A DNA stretch of 64,000 nt, from positions 2,790,001 through 2,854,000 of the forward strand of contig KQ964247.1 of NCBI GenBank assembly GCA_001566295.1, in the 5' to 3' direction. The notes below the pieces were generated by a model. That model was not told the DNA's origin and ran no database searches. It was given only the letters and a program-made list of their open reading frames with translations. The position numbers and the translations under genes were made by a program. Positions 22,414 to 32,985 of the stretch are shown piece after piece. This DNA is from Microdochium bolleyi (taxonomy: Eukaryota > Ascomycota > Sordariomycetes > Xylariales > Microdochiaceae). How positions within the stretch are numbered: position 1 is the first letter of the stretch; every line of letters begins with the position of its first letter.

Positions 22414-25111
22414 ACTCACAGAAGAGCAGCGTGGACTACATCCAATGTCAAGAGAAAGGAAAAACCGCCTGCTCAAGTCCTATTAACAACCGACAACAGG
22501 GACTACTGTAGCCACGATGTCTGGATGCTCAGTGAGAATACAACGCCCTGCTTGTCTGGTTAGGGTGTTTCCACGCAAGTCTGCAGGATCGCAGTGCGGT
22601 CCGGCCTGATCAAAGCAGAGTAGCCCCTCGTCCTGTCGTGGATCTTTTGAGAAATGCGCAGAGCTGTAAGCAACACCGAGGGCAGCACACATGCAGCGTC
22701 GCGCTCGAAGCCGTGGATAGATCGGGGGACAGGCATGCAGCCGCAAAGCCACACGCTGACCGAACTTGCGTGGGAGGAATCTGTAAGTTATCGCAACATC
22801 GGCAGCAGTGACGGCCAGCAGTTTCCGGCTCAACAGAAAGTGATATGTGACAAGGTAGTGGGACAAGTTGGCTCATGGCCTCGGGTCAGGGTGTGATTGT
22901 GATGCCTGGGGGTAAAAGAGACCTGAGGCTCAACCGCTGCGGAGACTGGGCGATCTCAAGACGGGCCAGGACAATCGGGCTCCGACTCCAGGGGAGAAGG
23001 CGGGCAAGACAGCGGAATGGCCAAGGTCCGAAGAGTGTCGAGAATGCAGAGGGCCGACGCAAACGCCAGCACTCGAGGCTAGGCCGGCAGGTAGCCACCT
23101 CGAAGCCCCATCCTGGCAGCCAGGCCCGGGCGCATGAGATGCGACCCCTCTTGGGAGGGGGACGGGCTGTGAAGATATGCGTTGATGGCCTGAGGCGTGG
23201 CAGAACGGCGGCGCGGCGCGAATGGCTCGTGTGCTGCGACATGGCGGGCTGGCAGACTGCAGTCAACCCTAGAAAGCAAGGATGAGCCACAGGGTGGCGC
23301 TCGGGATTTGGGGCAGAGCTTCCGGACCGAAAGGGAGGGTCACCCAGACGTGAGCAGTGCGTGATGGCGACCTGCGCAGGACGTCTGGGCCAGGCTGGTG
23401 GCAGTGGCTGGCAGCATGGCGGGAGCCACAGCCGATCCCGGTACCCCCAGAGGTCGATGCTTGATATCAAGATGATGTTGGAGCTGCGTGGAAAGAGCAC
23501 CTGTCGTCATTGGGGCCCAGCGTGAGCCAGATCCTGACTCTGGCAGCGGTCGTTGGGCGCACGGAGAATACGTGACTGTCTGTAAGTGCGGTGCTGAGAT
23601 CGAGACGCGCTGACCGAGATCGATGTCACCAACCGCGGGCCGGTCGGCACGCCGTTTGCAAGTGGGACCGCTGAGCTAGCTAGGCCCACTTGCTTCTTCT
23701 GGCAGCAACAGCACTCGCCCGCCTGCACACTTTCTTTGTCCTGCCACGGCACCACAGACCGCCGCCTTATCAGATCTCTCTCCGGATCTTCCAAGCTCTG
23801 CCCGCAAACGTGCCACCAGGTCAGCCTCGAGTGACCTTCTCGACCTCCTTGCCGGGAAATGTACCCATTATCGTCTTCCGGACAGGACAGCACCAAGGGG
23901 CGGTAGCTATGTCTTCCCGGGATCAAGCGGGTCAAGCCAACGGACCACCTCTGAACGGACCGTATACCAGCTATGCTATACCCACCTGATTCGCTGCCGT
24001 GGTCTCACGCGGTGGCTCCTTCCTGGGCCAGTCGCAAGCTTGGCAGCATGACGATCCGGCTTCCCCGCTATACGCTCTGTCTCACGCTGGTTGGCAACTG
24101 TTCAAGTGCCCAAGGCAGATGGTCTAGGTCCGACAAAGCTTAAGCAAACCCACGAGCCCTTCCCAACAGGCCGGGAGTGGCTAGTCTTCGATCGCCCTCT
24201 TCTCAGTCCCGTGGATACTCGGCCGCTCACCACGGAGACACAAGTGTGTGTCGATCTCCAGGCTCGCTGCCGTCGCTTCCAGGGACAGAGTCGGCTCACA
24301 ATCATCCATGGCCACGTGAAGACGGACACGTACAGCATTCAACACCCCCACGGCCATCACTCGTTTGCCACGAAGCAGTCTAAGATGTCAGCAATGGAAT
24401 CCTGAGTTGCCACAGCGAAGTCACCGGCCAAGGCAGAAATGCACTTTTGCGATTAACAGAGGAGCGAGGGGCTTTTTCGAGAAGAATTTGCCTCCACGGC
24501 CGTCTGAGTTGGGCAAGCTTGCCATCTATGGGCTGTCTTGTGTAACAGTTGGCTGGCGGCATTCTAGAACCAGATCACGCTCCCTTTCCGCCGTCAAGGG
24601 TCAATCACCGCGATCGCGCTGCATGCTCTCACAGCCCTGCAAACGGCGCTATAGTGTTGTCAGCGCTCGATTGGCTTTGGCCGTATGCATCTGCCAGAAG
24701 GCTGGCTTTCGGCATGCCTCTCTCATCCCTTTAAGGCAGCTACCCGACTTGGCAAGTGCCCCCGAGACAGCCTCCTCCCGGCTGCGACTTTGTCTGGGCC
24801 TGATCTGACTCCCATCGCATACTGAAAGCCTGACATCACGTTACACGAGATCGAGACCTGCCTGGCTCCAGCTGCCTCTAAGGCAGCCACGTCACCGACA
24901 CACTACTGACGACCACACGCCTGACCTCGATCCTAGGAAATTGCTTCCCATGGCTTGCTCGATTCAGCCGGGAGCACAGTCGACGATCGCGGGACGTCCG
25001 GCTTGGTGGCTATGTGCAGAACGAGTCAGTCCCCGGGTCCGCGTCCGTGGCCTGACTGGTAGTGACGGGCAGTCGTCTTAACAACTCTCGGGCTGGGATG
25101 GCCGAATCGTC
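22414..25111. other. Intergenic (2.7 kb)
   Basis: This is the presumed promoter of the Zn2Cys6 gene plus unassigned DNA. The longest open frames (for example 22886-23500 minus and 24091-24405 plus) lack domains or an ATG with coding-like composition. No RNA gene or mobile element was recognised. Confidence 0.5.
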
Positions 25112-25378
25112 ATGTCAACGCACCGCCACTCCTCCCGCGTCTACACATATTCGCCAGTCAGTCACGGCGTGCCACTGCCCATAGACGGTAGATACGACAC
25201 CGCGCCCAGCATCGAGCTGGAGAACTTTGCAGAAGTCACCGGAAGCTTCCAGGGCGACCTGCGGCAGGTTCATAATGGTACTGTTATTCACGCAGGCACT
25301 GTGAGCTGCCCCAATTTACTATGATTCGGCACGGCCTTAGTAGCAGGGCGTGCATATCAGAAACCCATCGGCATGTAG
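25112..25378 (+). CDS. Possible very small protein gene (uncertain)
   Basis: From the ATG at 25112 the frame has a strong bias for C or G at third positions for 52 codons, up to about 25267, and loses it abruptly after a CAG followed by GT. This resembles a coding exon ending at a donor site. Splicing to an AG at 25360 would add five codons and a TAG (57 residues in all); another acceptor near 25346 gives a longer tail. Without splicing the frame ends at 25324 after 70 residues. The donor (GTTCAT) is weak. There is no recognisable domain, signal peptide or membrane segment. It lies between the Zn2Cys6 gene and the TMEM223-like gene. It may be a real small gene or chance. Confidence 0.25.
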
Positions 25379-25734
25379 GTCTGGGACAGTGCACCAGAAC
25401 ATCGGCTATCTTTACACAAAACAAGAAGCAGGCCAGGCCCAAAAGCTCACAATCTATATGTTGATACACGGATATCAATACATGACAATCCTCCCCTGAA
25501 CCAATTTGCTTTTGAAAGTCGGTCTGACTTTGAGAAGCAACCTGCACCGCATGGGTGCCATGTTCCGAGAGCGAACGAGAACCCTGACGGCACTTCTGGA
25601 GTAGTCAAGTCTGAAGGACCACAATACTCAACACAGTGGATGGCTAATCCTGCTCGAAGAAACCACACCTGTCGCTAGAAGACACTGGACTGGAGTGCGT
25701 AGCATCTCGGCATACCCAGCACGCAATTTTGTCC

Positions 25735-26829
25735 TCACCTCCGTCCCGCAGTCCTGAGTGCCGCAACGGCCTGGTCCTCATCGATCTGCACGATTCTGTC
25801 CAGCGCCCTACCCTCCTCGAGCGCATACCCGTCCGTGATGCACAGCTTGTACTTGACACCCTTGACCTCGATCGGCGCGAATCCCTCGCCCGTGATGCCC
25901 TGGCGGATGGTAAGGAAGACCGTCCTGATGGCCCACCAGCCATGTCGGAACGGGGCCGTCATGACGTGCGTCCGCTCGTACTCGAGTTCCGCCTGCTTCT
26001 GCGCAGCCTCCTCCGCTAGCTCCTCGGCCGACTTGGGCTCTCCCGACGCAGAAGGGCGGTTGTACATGCGCGCCTTCATGACGATCTCATGCGGCTCGCA
26101 GACGATGCGCTGCAGGGGCAGGCCGGGGATGGGCGCCGTGCGACGGACCATGACCTCGATCTGCGGCCGGGCAGCAGCGGAAGCAATGGAACCAGCTTGC
26201 CGGGCCACTACTTGTGACGACGCCGCTGCAGCTGCAGAAGGCAGGACCTTGATCGTTCTGACGATCCCCGAGGGCGTCATGGCGAACCGCGCACCGACCA
26301 CGGCCATGAGCACACTGACGAAGCCGAACGGGTACGCAACCAAGCTCGGCACGCCCTCGGGCAGATCGTACACGTTGACCACGGAGTTTATCGCCGCACC
26401 GCCGAACAGCGTCAGGCCCGCGGCGTAGCTCGAGATGAGGAACACGCGCTGGCGAGCACCCTCGTAGAGCGTCGTGGGCGTGGGCTTGCGCGCGAGGGTC
26501 TGGGCGTAGCCTACGTGCGGGGACACGTCAGGTGCCGCGGGCGCCGATGGTGGTGAAGAACGTAGAGTAGTCTTCGCTGTTGTCGTCGGGTTCGCGGGTG
26601 CTGCGGAGCGCGCGGTGGTGGGTGTCCGTCTCGCGGCGCCATGTTGCTGCCCTCCCTTGCTGTGCCGTGCTGTCGAGGATGCGAAGCGTGTGCGGCTGAC
26701 TCTGCTGCGGGCTGCGGCGCCCGAGCTGTGTTGCAGGGAGCTCCGGACGAGGAGGACGAGAGGGTGGGCGAAGCCCCGGCATGTTGCCGCCTGGTTCGAG
26801 GCGAGCATTGCGATCGCCGGCTGCATCAT
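25735..26829 (-). CDS. Mitochondrial membrane protein, TMEM223-like
   Basis: A single exon of 364 residues from the ATG at 26829 (the frame continues upstream to 26964 only from TTG). The N-terminal about 100 residues are rich in Arg, Ser and Ala and poor in acidic residues, typical of a matrix-targeting presequence. Next is YEGARQRVFLISSYAAGLTL with a hydrophobic segment, a second membrane segment (SLVAYPFGFVSVLMAVVGA), then IVRTIKVLP and a soluble C-terminal domain ending in PIEVKGVKYKLCITDGYALEE. Two helices followed by a beta-rich tail with a VKGxxY-type motif match the TMEM70/TMEM186/TMEM223 architecture; human TMEM223 assists complex IV biogenesis. That family assignment is inference from layout and short motifs. 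It is divergent from pdx1, with 570 bp between the two starts. Confidence 0.7.
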   Translation of the reverse strand: MMQPAIAMLASNQAATCRGFAHPLVLLVRSSLQHSSGAAARSRVSRTRFASSTARHSKGGQQHGAARRTPTTARSAAPANPTTTAKTTLRSSPPSAPAAPDVSPHVGYAQTLARKPTPTTLYEGARQRVFLISSYAAGLTLFGGAAINSVVNVYDLPEGVPSLVAYPFGFVSVLMAVVGARFAMTPSGIVRTIKVLPSAAAAASSQVVARQAGSIASAAARPQIEVMVRRTAPIPGLPLQRIVCEPHEIVMKARMYNRPSASGEPKSAEELAEEAAQKQAELEYERTHVMTAPFRHGWWAIRTVFLTIRQGITGEGFAPIEVKGVKYKLCITDGYALEEGRALDRIVQIDEDQAVAALRTAGRR

Positions 26830-27399
26830 TCGGTGCTTCGCGGGCTCGGCTGGCTCGATTGGATCGTCACGGCTCAATGGCTCTGGGCTGTCGTGGGACG
26901 GGCATCGCGAGCTCTGTTGTCGCTGTGACGCTAACCTATGGGCGTGACGCTGATGGATCCTCAAAAAATTGCTTAGCGTGGGGACAGCGGCCTGTCAATC
27001 ATTGATGGAAGGTGCAGCTGGACCAGGAACAGGGTGGGTCCCGCCGGAGGAATCAGGGTGCAGGCCGACTTCGCGCAGAGAGCTGCCCGGCGGGCAGGGG
27101 TTAATAGCTCACTCGGCGCCATTGTCGCGAGGAATTTATCGGTTGGGCTAGCTTGCTGCACCACCACGCCCCAACAACTTCCTGCTGCTGCAACTTGCAC
27201 GCCCGCCCGCCTGCCCGCCCACGGCCCGCCACGACGACAACCTCGCTGCTCAAGCAGACCGATCGACGCCTGTGCCGCCCAGCCATCACACAAGCTCGCG
27301 AGGAGAATCGAAACTTCGACCCGGATCTCCCTGTGCAGCTGGTGCACTCCGGACGAGCGCCGCATACAATTCCCCTCGCCGTCGCTACAACGAGCTCCG
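26830..27399. promoter_or_regulatory. Shared divergent promoter, TMEM223-like gene / pdx1
   Basis: 570 bp separate the two outward-facing ATGs. The interval is GC-rich with C-rich tracts around 27150-27250. No clear TATA box was seen. Co-regulation of the two genes is plausible because both products are probably mitochondrial, but it is not demonstrated. Confidence 0.45.
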
Positions 27400-28795
27400 A
27401 TGGCTTCCCTCGCAGGTGCCTCCCGCCTGTCTGCGCGGCTGGTAGTCCGCCGTGTCGCTCAAGATGCCACCAGAGGTACGGATGCCCAGGTTGCCACTGC
27501 ACATGAATATATATACCAATGCCCGTCCGCTGACCACGAGACTGCCCGCCACCACAGGTTTCCGCTCCTCGGCGGCGCCCATGGCCGCACACAACTTCAC
27601 CATGCCCGCGCTCTCGCCCACGATGACCGAGGGCAACATTGCCAGCTGGAAGATCAAGGAGGGCGAGTCCTTCTCCGCGGGTGACGTGCTGCTCGAGATC
27701 GAGACGGACAAGGCCTCCATGGATGTCGAGGCCCAGGACGACGGCGTCCTCATGAAAATCTTCCAGGGCGACGGCACCAAGGCTATCCAGGTCGGTGCCC
27801 GCATCGGCGTGCTCGCCGAGGCCGGCGACGACATCAGCACCCTCGAGATCCCCGCCGACGAGGCCCCCAAGAAGCAGGAATCCAAGCCCGAGGAGCCCAA
27901 GAAGGAGGCGCAGTCGTCCTCAGGATCGTCGTCTCAGGAGGTCAAGCAGGGTGGTAGCGGCAAGAGGCAGGTCAACAAGTCTGGCGAAAAGGCGCCGCCG
28001 CAGAAGTACCCGCTGTACCCTTCCGTCGCGCACCTGATCAAAGAGAACGGCCTCGACGACGCCGCGGTCGGCGAGATGACGCCCACCGGGCCCCAGGGCC
28101 GCCTCCTCAAGGGCGACGTCCTGGCGTATATCGGCTCCATCTCCGAGCAGCGCCCTGCCGAGATCAAAGCCCGCTTCGACCACAACTCACACCTCGACCT
28201 CAGCAACATCAAGATCGCTGCGCCCCGGGAGGTCGCCGCCTCCAAGAAGGCCGCCTCCGCTGCGATACCAGCTGCGCCCGAGGCTCTGGTCGTCTCCACG
28301 CCCATCTCCTTCCACAAGGTCGTCGAGGTGCAGAGACGCATCGAGGAGACAATTGGCACCTTCCTTCCCCTGTCGACCTTCATCGCCCGCGCCACCGAGA
28401 TGGCCAATGACGACCTACCCCTCGCCAGCAACTACAAGCCCACAGCCGACGAGCTCTTCAACCAGGTCCTTGGCCTCGACAAGGTCAACCCGTCCACGTC
28501 GCGCGGCTACTACATGCCCCAGGTCGCCGCCCTGCCCACGCCGTCGCTCATGGGCGTTGCTCCCAAGGTCGCTGCCTCACGGCCAGCGGCCAAGGTCGAC
28601 TTGATCGACCTCCTCGCGCCCACCCCCAGGAAGAGCAAGACCGCCGCCCCTGCCGCCGGTCCCGCAGGCGTCACCGTCAGCGGACTCAACGTGTTCAGCC
28701 TATCCGTTCCCGTGGCCGAGAAGAAGCGCGCGGACGCGTTCCTGAAGAGAGTGAAGCTCCTGCTCGAGGCGGACCCGGGTAGGCTTGTACTATAG
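27400..28795 (+). CDS. pdx1: Pyruvate dehydrogenase complex protein X (E3-binding protein)
   Basis: Two exons (27400-27475, 27558-28795; 82-nt intron) encode 437 residues. The first exon and the joint supply an Arg-rich mitochondrial presequence (to about residue 33). A lipoyl domain follows (about 36-115) with the lipoyl lysine at residue 77 in ETDKASM, then an Ala/Lys/Glu-rich linker, then a peripheral-subunit-binding domain (about 176-218; YPSVAHLIKENGLDD, GPQGRLLKGDV). The C-terminal region is shorter than an E2 acyltransferase core and lacks the catalytic DHRxxDG motif. This distinguishes Pdx1, which tethers dihydrolipoamide dehydrogenase (E3) to the E2 core in the matrix, from the E2 acetyltransferase. 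The single internal ATG after the presequence (residue 34) could in principle start a non-imported form. Confidence 0.9.
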
Positions 28796-29758
28796 GGGGG
28801 CCTGGTCCCATCAAGAACAAGGAAAGAGAGAAAGTCACGAGATAATTCTTTGTCTGCCAACGGCTTGCTTGGCTTTGTCATGTCTTATGCTAGTACTATT
28901 ACCACCACCACCACCATCACCATCACCCATTCATATAGACATGGCGGAAAGGAAATGTTTTGATACAGAGAGAGAAGAAAGACAATGACGTTGTTTGGAC
29001 GTGTTCACGCTGATTCGTCTGCTGGGTAACCGTGAAGACCGGTAGGGTCGGGTTAAAAATGCCTCGCGAGAACATGCCTGTATTGTCCTGGAAGGATGGA
29101 AAATTGTAAAGATGACAACTGAATGGTTCATCTAATGCCCAAAAACACCCACCCGATCACGGTTCACGACGAGTAGATGGTTCATATCTTGACTGTACCG
29201 CACGGAAGGGCCACACAGCCAACATGAGAGATTCAGGAGCGGCCGGTAAACATGGCAGGAAAAGGCAGGAACGTGTCCTCATTTTTGTGATTCTTTCCAC
29301 AAACTCTGCGAAAGGTCCAGGCGGGCTGGCCGCGCAGGATCTCGTAATAGTGAATCTATGCCAGGCACAGACAAGAGTCGATCAAGTCTGGCTTTCTAAA
29401 CCCTTCTTCCAAAGTCCTCCTGCCAAAAAACAAAGTGTAAAATGCTGAGAAGTGGGGTGTATCATGTGTAGAAACCGCGGCAATGCAAGAAACGATGAAT
29501 GCCGAAACAAGAAAAACATGTGCTGCCTTCCAATAAAGATGAAAACAATCGACAAAAACGCCTCGACGCTATGCTTCGTAATACATGGGCCATACTGAAA
29601 ATAAAACAATCATGCGAAAAAGTGACCAACATCAGGGGTATATCGCAATTTGCAGGCGCGAAAAGGGCGATCGAGGAACAGCCCAGTCCAGACCGCTGAA
29701 ATAGCACGTCGCTCTCGCACGGGTATGTGATGAGTTGTCGTAACGAGCGAAACTGATA
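28796..29758. other. Convergent 3' region between pdx1 and the LRR gene
   Basis: About 960 bp between two stop codons on opposite strands. A CACCAC/CATCAC triplet repeat lies at 28901-28926. The sequence is more AT-rich than its flanks, as expected for 3' UTRs. I see no gene. Confidence 0.6.
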
Positions 29759-32384
29759 TCAGCCTAGAGTGCGTCCGCTGTGAAGAGCTGGCGCACTGCC
29801 AGTACGGGTGCCGAACGGAGGCTGGCCAAAGGCCTGAGGTCGACTAGGATCCCAGGACTCCTCATTCAGGACGGTGAGATAGCCGCTTCCAACAGTGCCA
29901 CGAAGAGCTTCGATTTTTTGTCTGTAAAGCTCTCCACTCATGTCCCATTGCTCCGGGTCTTTCCAGGCCGGCGATTGCTGTGGCTTCGCCAATGGTGCCA
30001 GATTTGTGTCGATGCGAGGGACATCTGCAGGCGTCGTGGTCTTCTTCATGATCGGCTCAGTGACAGAGCCCAAGGGCGCACTATCAAGAACCGGAGAATG
30101 CGATACTCGATAATTAGGACTTGACAGCGCGGGAACCACGACCTTATCATTGCTGCCATGGAGAGTATCGAGCTGTGCTGAAGACATGTCCACCGCAGTC
30201 TGGCGCTCGTTCGTAGCAAGATCCACAATGCGGCGCTTTGGCGTTCGTCTTCGACGGGTGGAACTTGTGTTGATCTCGCTTTCGACCGCTCGCGGTGTGG
30301 GTCGGGCGAGCCTCTCCTTGCGCAGGGCAGCTGAGTCATGATCGATAGCCTCCTGGATAATTGCTGGCTTGCTCACATCCACAGCCGGTATTTCGGGGGC
30401 AGGTTGCTTCATGACGGGCACCGCGGCAGGTACAGCAGCACGCTCCGTGAGGTACTTCTTCTCTGAATACGACGGGCCCGTCGAGTCGATGATTATATCT
30501 TCAGTGAAGCCCGGGGTTTCACGGAAGAGATTGAAGATGGTGATGCGATAGTCACGGTGGGTGCGCGTGAAAGGGTTTCCCTCAACCCAAATCTCACGAA
30601 TATCTGGGATGCCTGTCAGGCGCGCCAGCTCCGTCGGATCAGTGATGCGATTGTCCCGGAGATCAAGCCGCTCGAGAGGGTAGAGTTTCTCCACGCCAGC
30701 AATTGATTGAAGTCGATTGGCACGCAGATTAAGCGCCGTGATAGCAGGAAGAGGGTTGCGGAGGAGTGAGTGCAGGGAGTCAATCATGCAGTTCGAGAGA
30801 TTCAGTGCTCGCAATGCTGACAGACTCGCTAGACTGTCGGGGATCTGTGTGAACAGATTCGAGGACAAATCCAGGGACCAAAGTGTCTCGGCAAGGGGTA
30901 TCAGACTGATGGCCGATACCGTGGTCAATGAGTTATCGGCGAGGCTCAGATGTCTCAGAAACCTCCACTTGTTAGCAGGCACGAACCCTGTGGCCAGAAG
31001 ATTCGATGCGCTGTGTCTCGGATTGTGCCATGAATCAGACATGCTTGACTGCGAGCTGCCAGAACCAGAACGCTTTACTTTGTAATTGTTGCGGCTATTG
31101 GCAGTGGTGTGGCGAGAGGTGTGCGGTCGTCGGGGAGAACTGCTCCGGGGACGGTCGGGTCCATCGATCGCGCCCTCATGTAGTTCGATACGACCCAAGG
31201 ACTGTCGGCGTCGCTCCATCCTAGGATTAATGATGATGGAATCGTGAGCCTGCAGGCCGGTGAGTGCGTCGCCGACAGAACCTCTACGTGGTTCCGGGGA
31301 GCCAGGCATGGATATCGACTGGAAGGAGGCTGGGAAAGGGTCGCCAAAACTCTGGCTTGCCACGAGGGGTCGCCTAGCCTGCAGCACCTGTGTCTGGCCA
31401 GATGTAGGGGAGGCGGTTTGCATCTTGGCTGATCGTCGCCGACGCTTGTCCATGTCGTCGAGCACAATATCAATCAGGATATCGGCAGGATCCTCAATGC
31501 TAGCACGGTTGAGCGTCAAGGATTTGAGTTGTTCTGCGAGGCGGTCCCAGCCAAAGAACTGACGGTGGTCAATGCCGCTGATCTCGAGGTATTGGAGGTT
31601 CTTGAAGACGTAAAGGGGGACAGCAGAGTCGAAGGGAAACTCCTCGTAGCCTCGGACGAGCTTCGCTTGCCAGTCGGGTGCGAGCTTAAGACATGGCAGC
31701 TTGGTGAAGGCCGAGTATAGCTGCGTCAGGTCGGCTTGGATAGCGGCTTTTTGTTTCTCGTTGCGCGCTGCTGATATGGTTGAACCCAGTCCAAAGGCAG
31801 AAAAGATGGCACTCATACCAGACACAACAGAGCGTATACTCGAGATGGAGCGGATGGACCCGGCATCAGAGCCGCGACTTTTCGTCCTCTGAGAAGGGTT
31901 TAGGAAGGACACATAGTTGCTCGCTGTTGAAGTATCGTGCAGGCTCTCGAGCCGAACTTTCATAGGGCCGACATTGACACCAAGCTCCTCAAAACGTGAG
32001 AGGAGGTAGAAAAGGTGGTGAGGTGTAAGTTGCAGCTGTGCTGACTTCGTGCTCTGTGCTGTGAAGCCCAGAGGCGAAAGGCCAGATACCAGAGATGATG
32101 TGACATTCGAGGCCGAAGTCGCAGGCCTGCGTTCAGGCACCGGCGAGGTCGGCGATTTGAGAGCTGTTATCGACGAAACACTTTGACTGGCGCCATGCTT
32201 GGAAGTTCCGGGACGTCGAGACTGGTGGATGTTTGCGAGGGAACGCTCGTTTGTGCGCACAAAGCTTGCCAACGTCTTTTCCATATGTTAGTAATGATAG
32301 TAGCCATGAATTGAACGAGTTCTTCCTGCAGCTCACCTTGATGAACACCTCGCCGTCTTGAGAGTCCATAGCTTTAGAGCTCAT
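29759..32384 (-). CDS. Leucine-rich repeat protein
   Basis: Two exons (32337-32384 with 16 codons; 29759-32275) joined across a 61-nt intron with a TACTAAC branch site give 854 residues. The junction (DGEVFIK joined to TLASFVRTNERSLAN) restores a plausible N-terminal helix. Residues about 430-630 hold successive LRRs: RFLRHLSLADNSL, LWSLDLSSNLFTQIPDSL, LRALNLSNCMI, ITALNLRANRL, LERLDLRDNRI, ending in an LRRcap-like REIWVEGNPFTRTHRDYR. The remainder is Ser/Arg-rich and probably disordered, with basic patches (RRRRTPKRR). No membrane segment or signal peptide. It is likely a cytoplasmic or cortical scaffold; the partner is unknown. An in-frame ATG at 32284, inside the proposed intron, would give an unspliced 841-residue version. 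Confidence 0.85.
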
Positions 32385-32507
32385 GCGACATAGAGGTCGG
32401 TTGAGCTTTTGGGGAGGATCTGCAGCCCAGTAGGCCTTCTGGACAGGACGATTGTCGGAAAGCCGGATAGACGCAAGTCTCGCTCGACTCCGGATCTAGA
32501 TCTATGA

Positions 32508-32985
32508 CTGATAACAGCAGTGCATGTTAGTTGACTGTTGCTGACGAGCAGAGAGGTATCGCAGACGCAGTCGAGAGAGCATCGGAGACGAAGCTGGTTG
32601 TCTGGGTTGTGACATGAAGTCAAATAGTGCTGGGGTGGCAGTGCAGGGCCAACCAAGTCATGTCTCGGTTGCCGTCACTTCTGGGGAATATCACAACTGT
32701 GTTTACAAGAATGGGCGTATGACCGAGAGGCGTAATGACTCCACGATGTCTCACCAAGGCGAAGCTAGAAGTGACAGCAAGACTGTGGATCTGTGGCGGG
32801 CTGAAACAAGAGGCACTGCAACAGGAGAGGACTGAACGCGAGGAATGCACCAACACCAGACAAGCACGAATCAGAAGAGCGAGGCTTGGGGAAGAAAACA
32901 ACACGGGCTTGCTTGCAAGCCTGGACCGAACATGGGCAGCAATTGCGAAGACATGGAGAGAAGACCCAGAGAGCAACATACATAC
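32508..32985 (-). other. Candidate 5' leader intron of the LRR gene
   Basis: On the minus strand a very good donor (CAG then GTATGTATG, starting at 32985) is matched by a strong acceptor (CTAAC branch site, then TTATCAG ending at 32508) about 120 nt before the LRR start codon. Together they outline a 478-nt intron in the 5' untranslated region. After its removal the leader holds an ATG at 32391 that opens a five-codon frame overlapping the main start. This is inferred from signals only. Confidence 0.45.

Noticed and set aside
24091..24405. A 104-codon plus-strand frame
   Set aside because: It starts with TTG, has no ATG until its last few codons, shows only weak third-position bias and has no domain.
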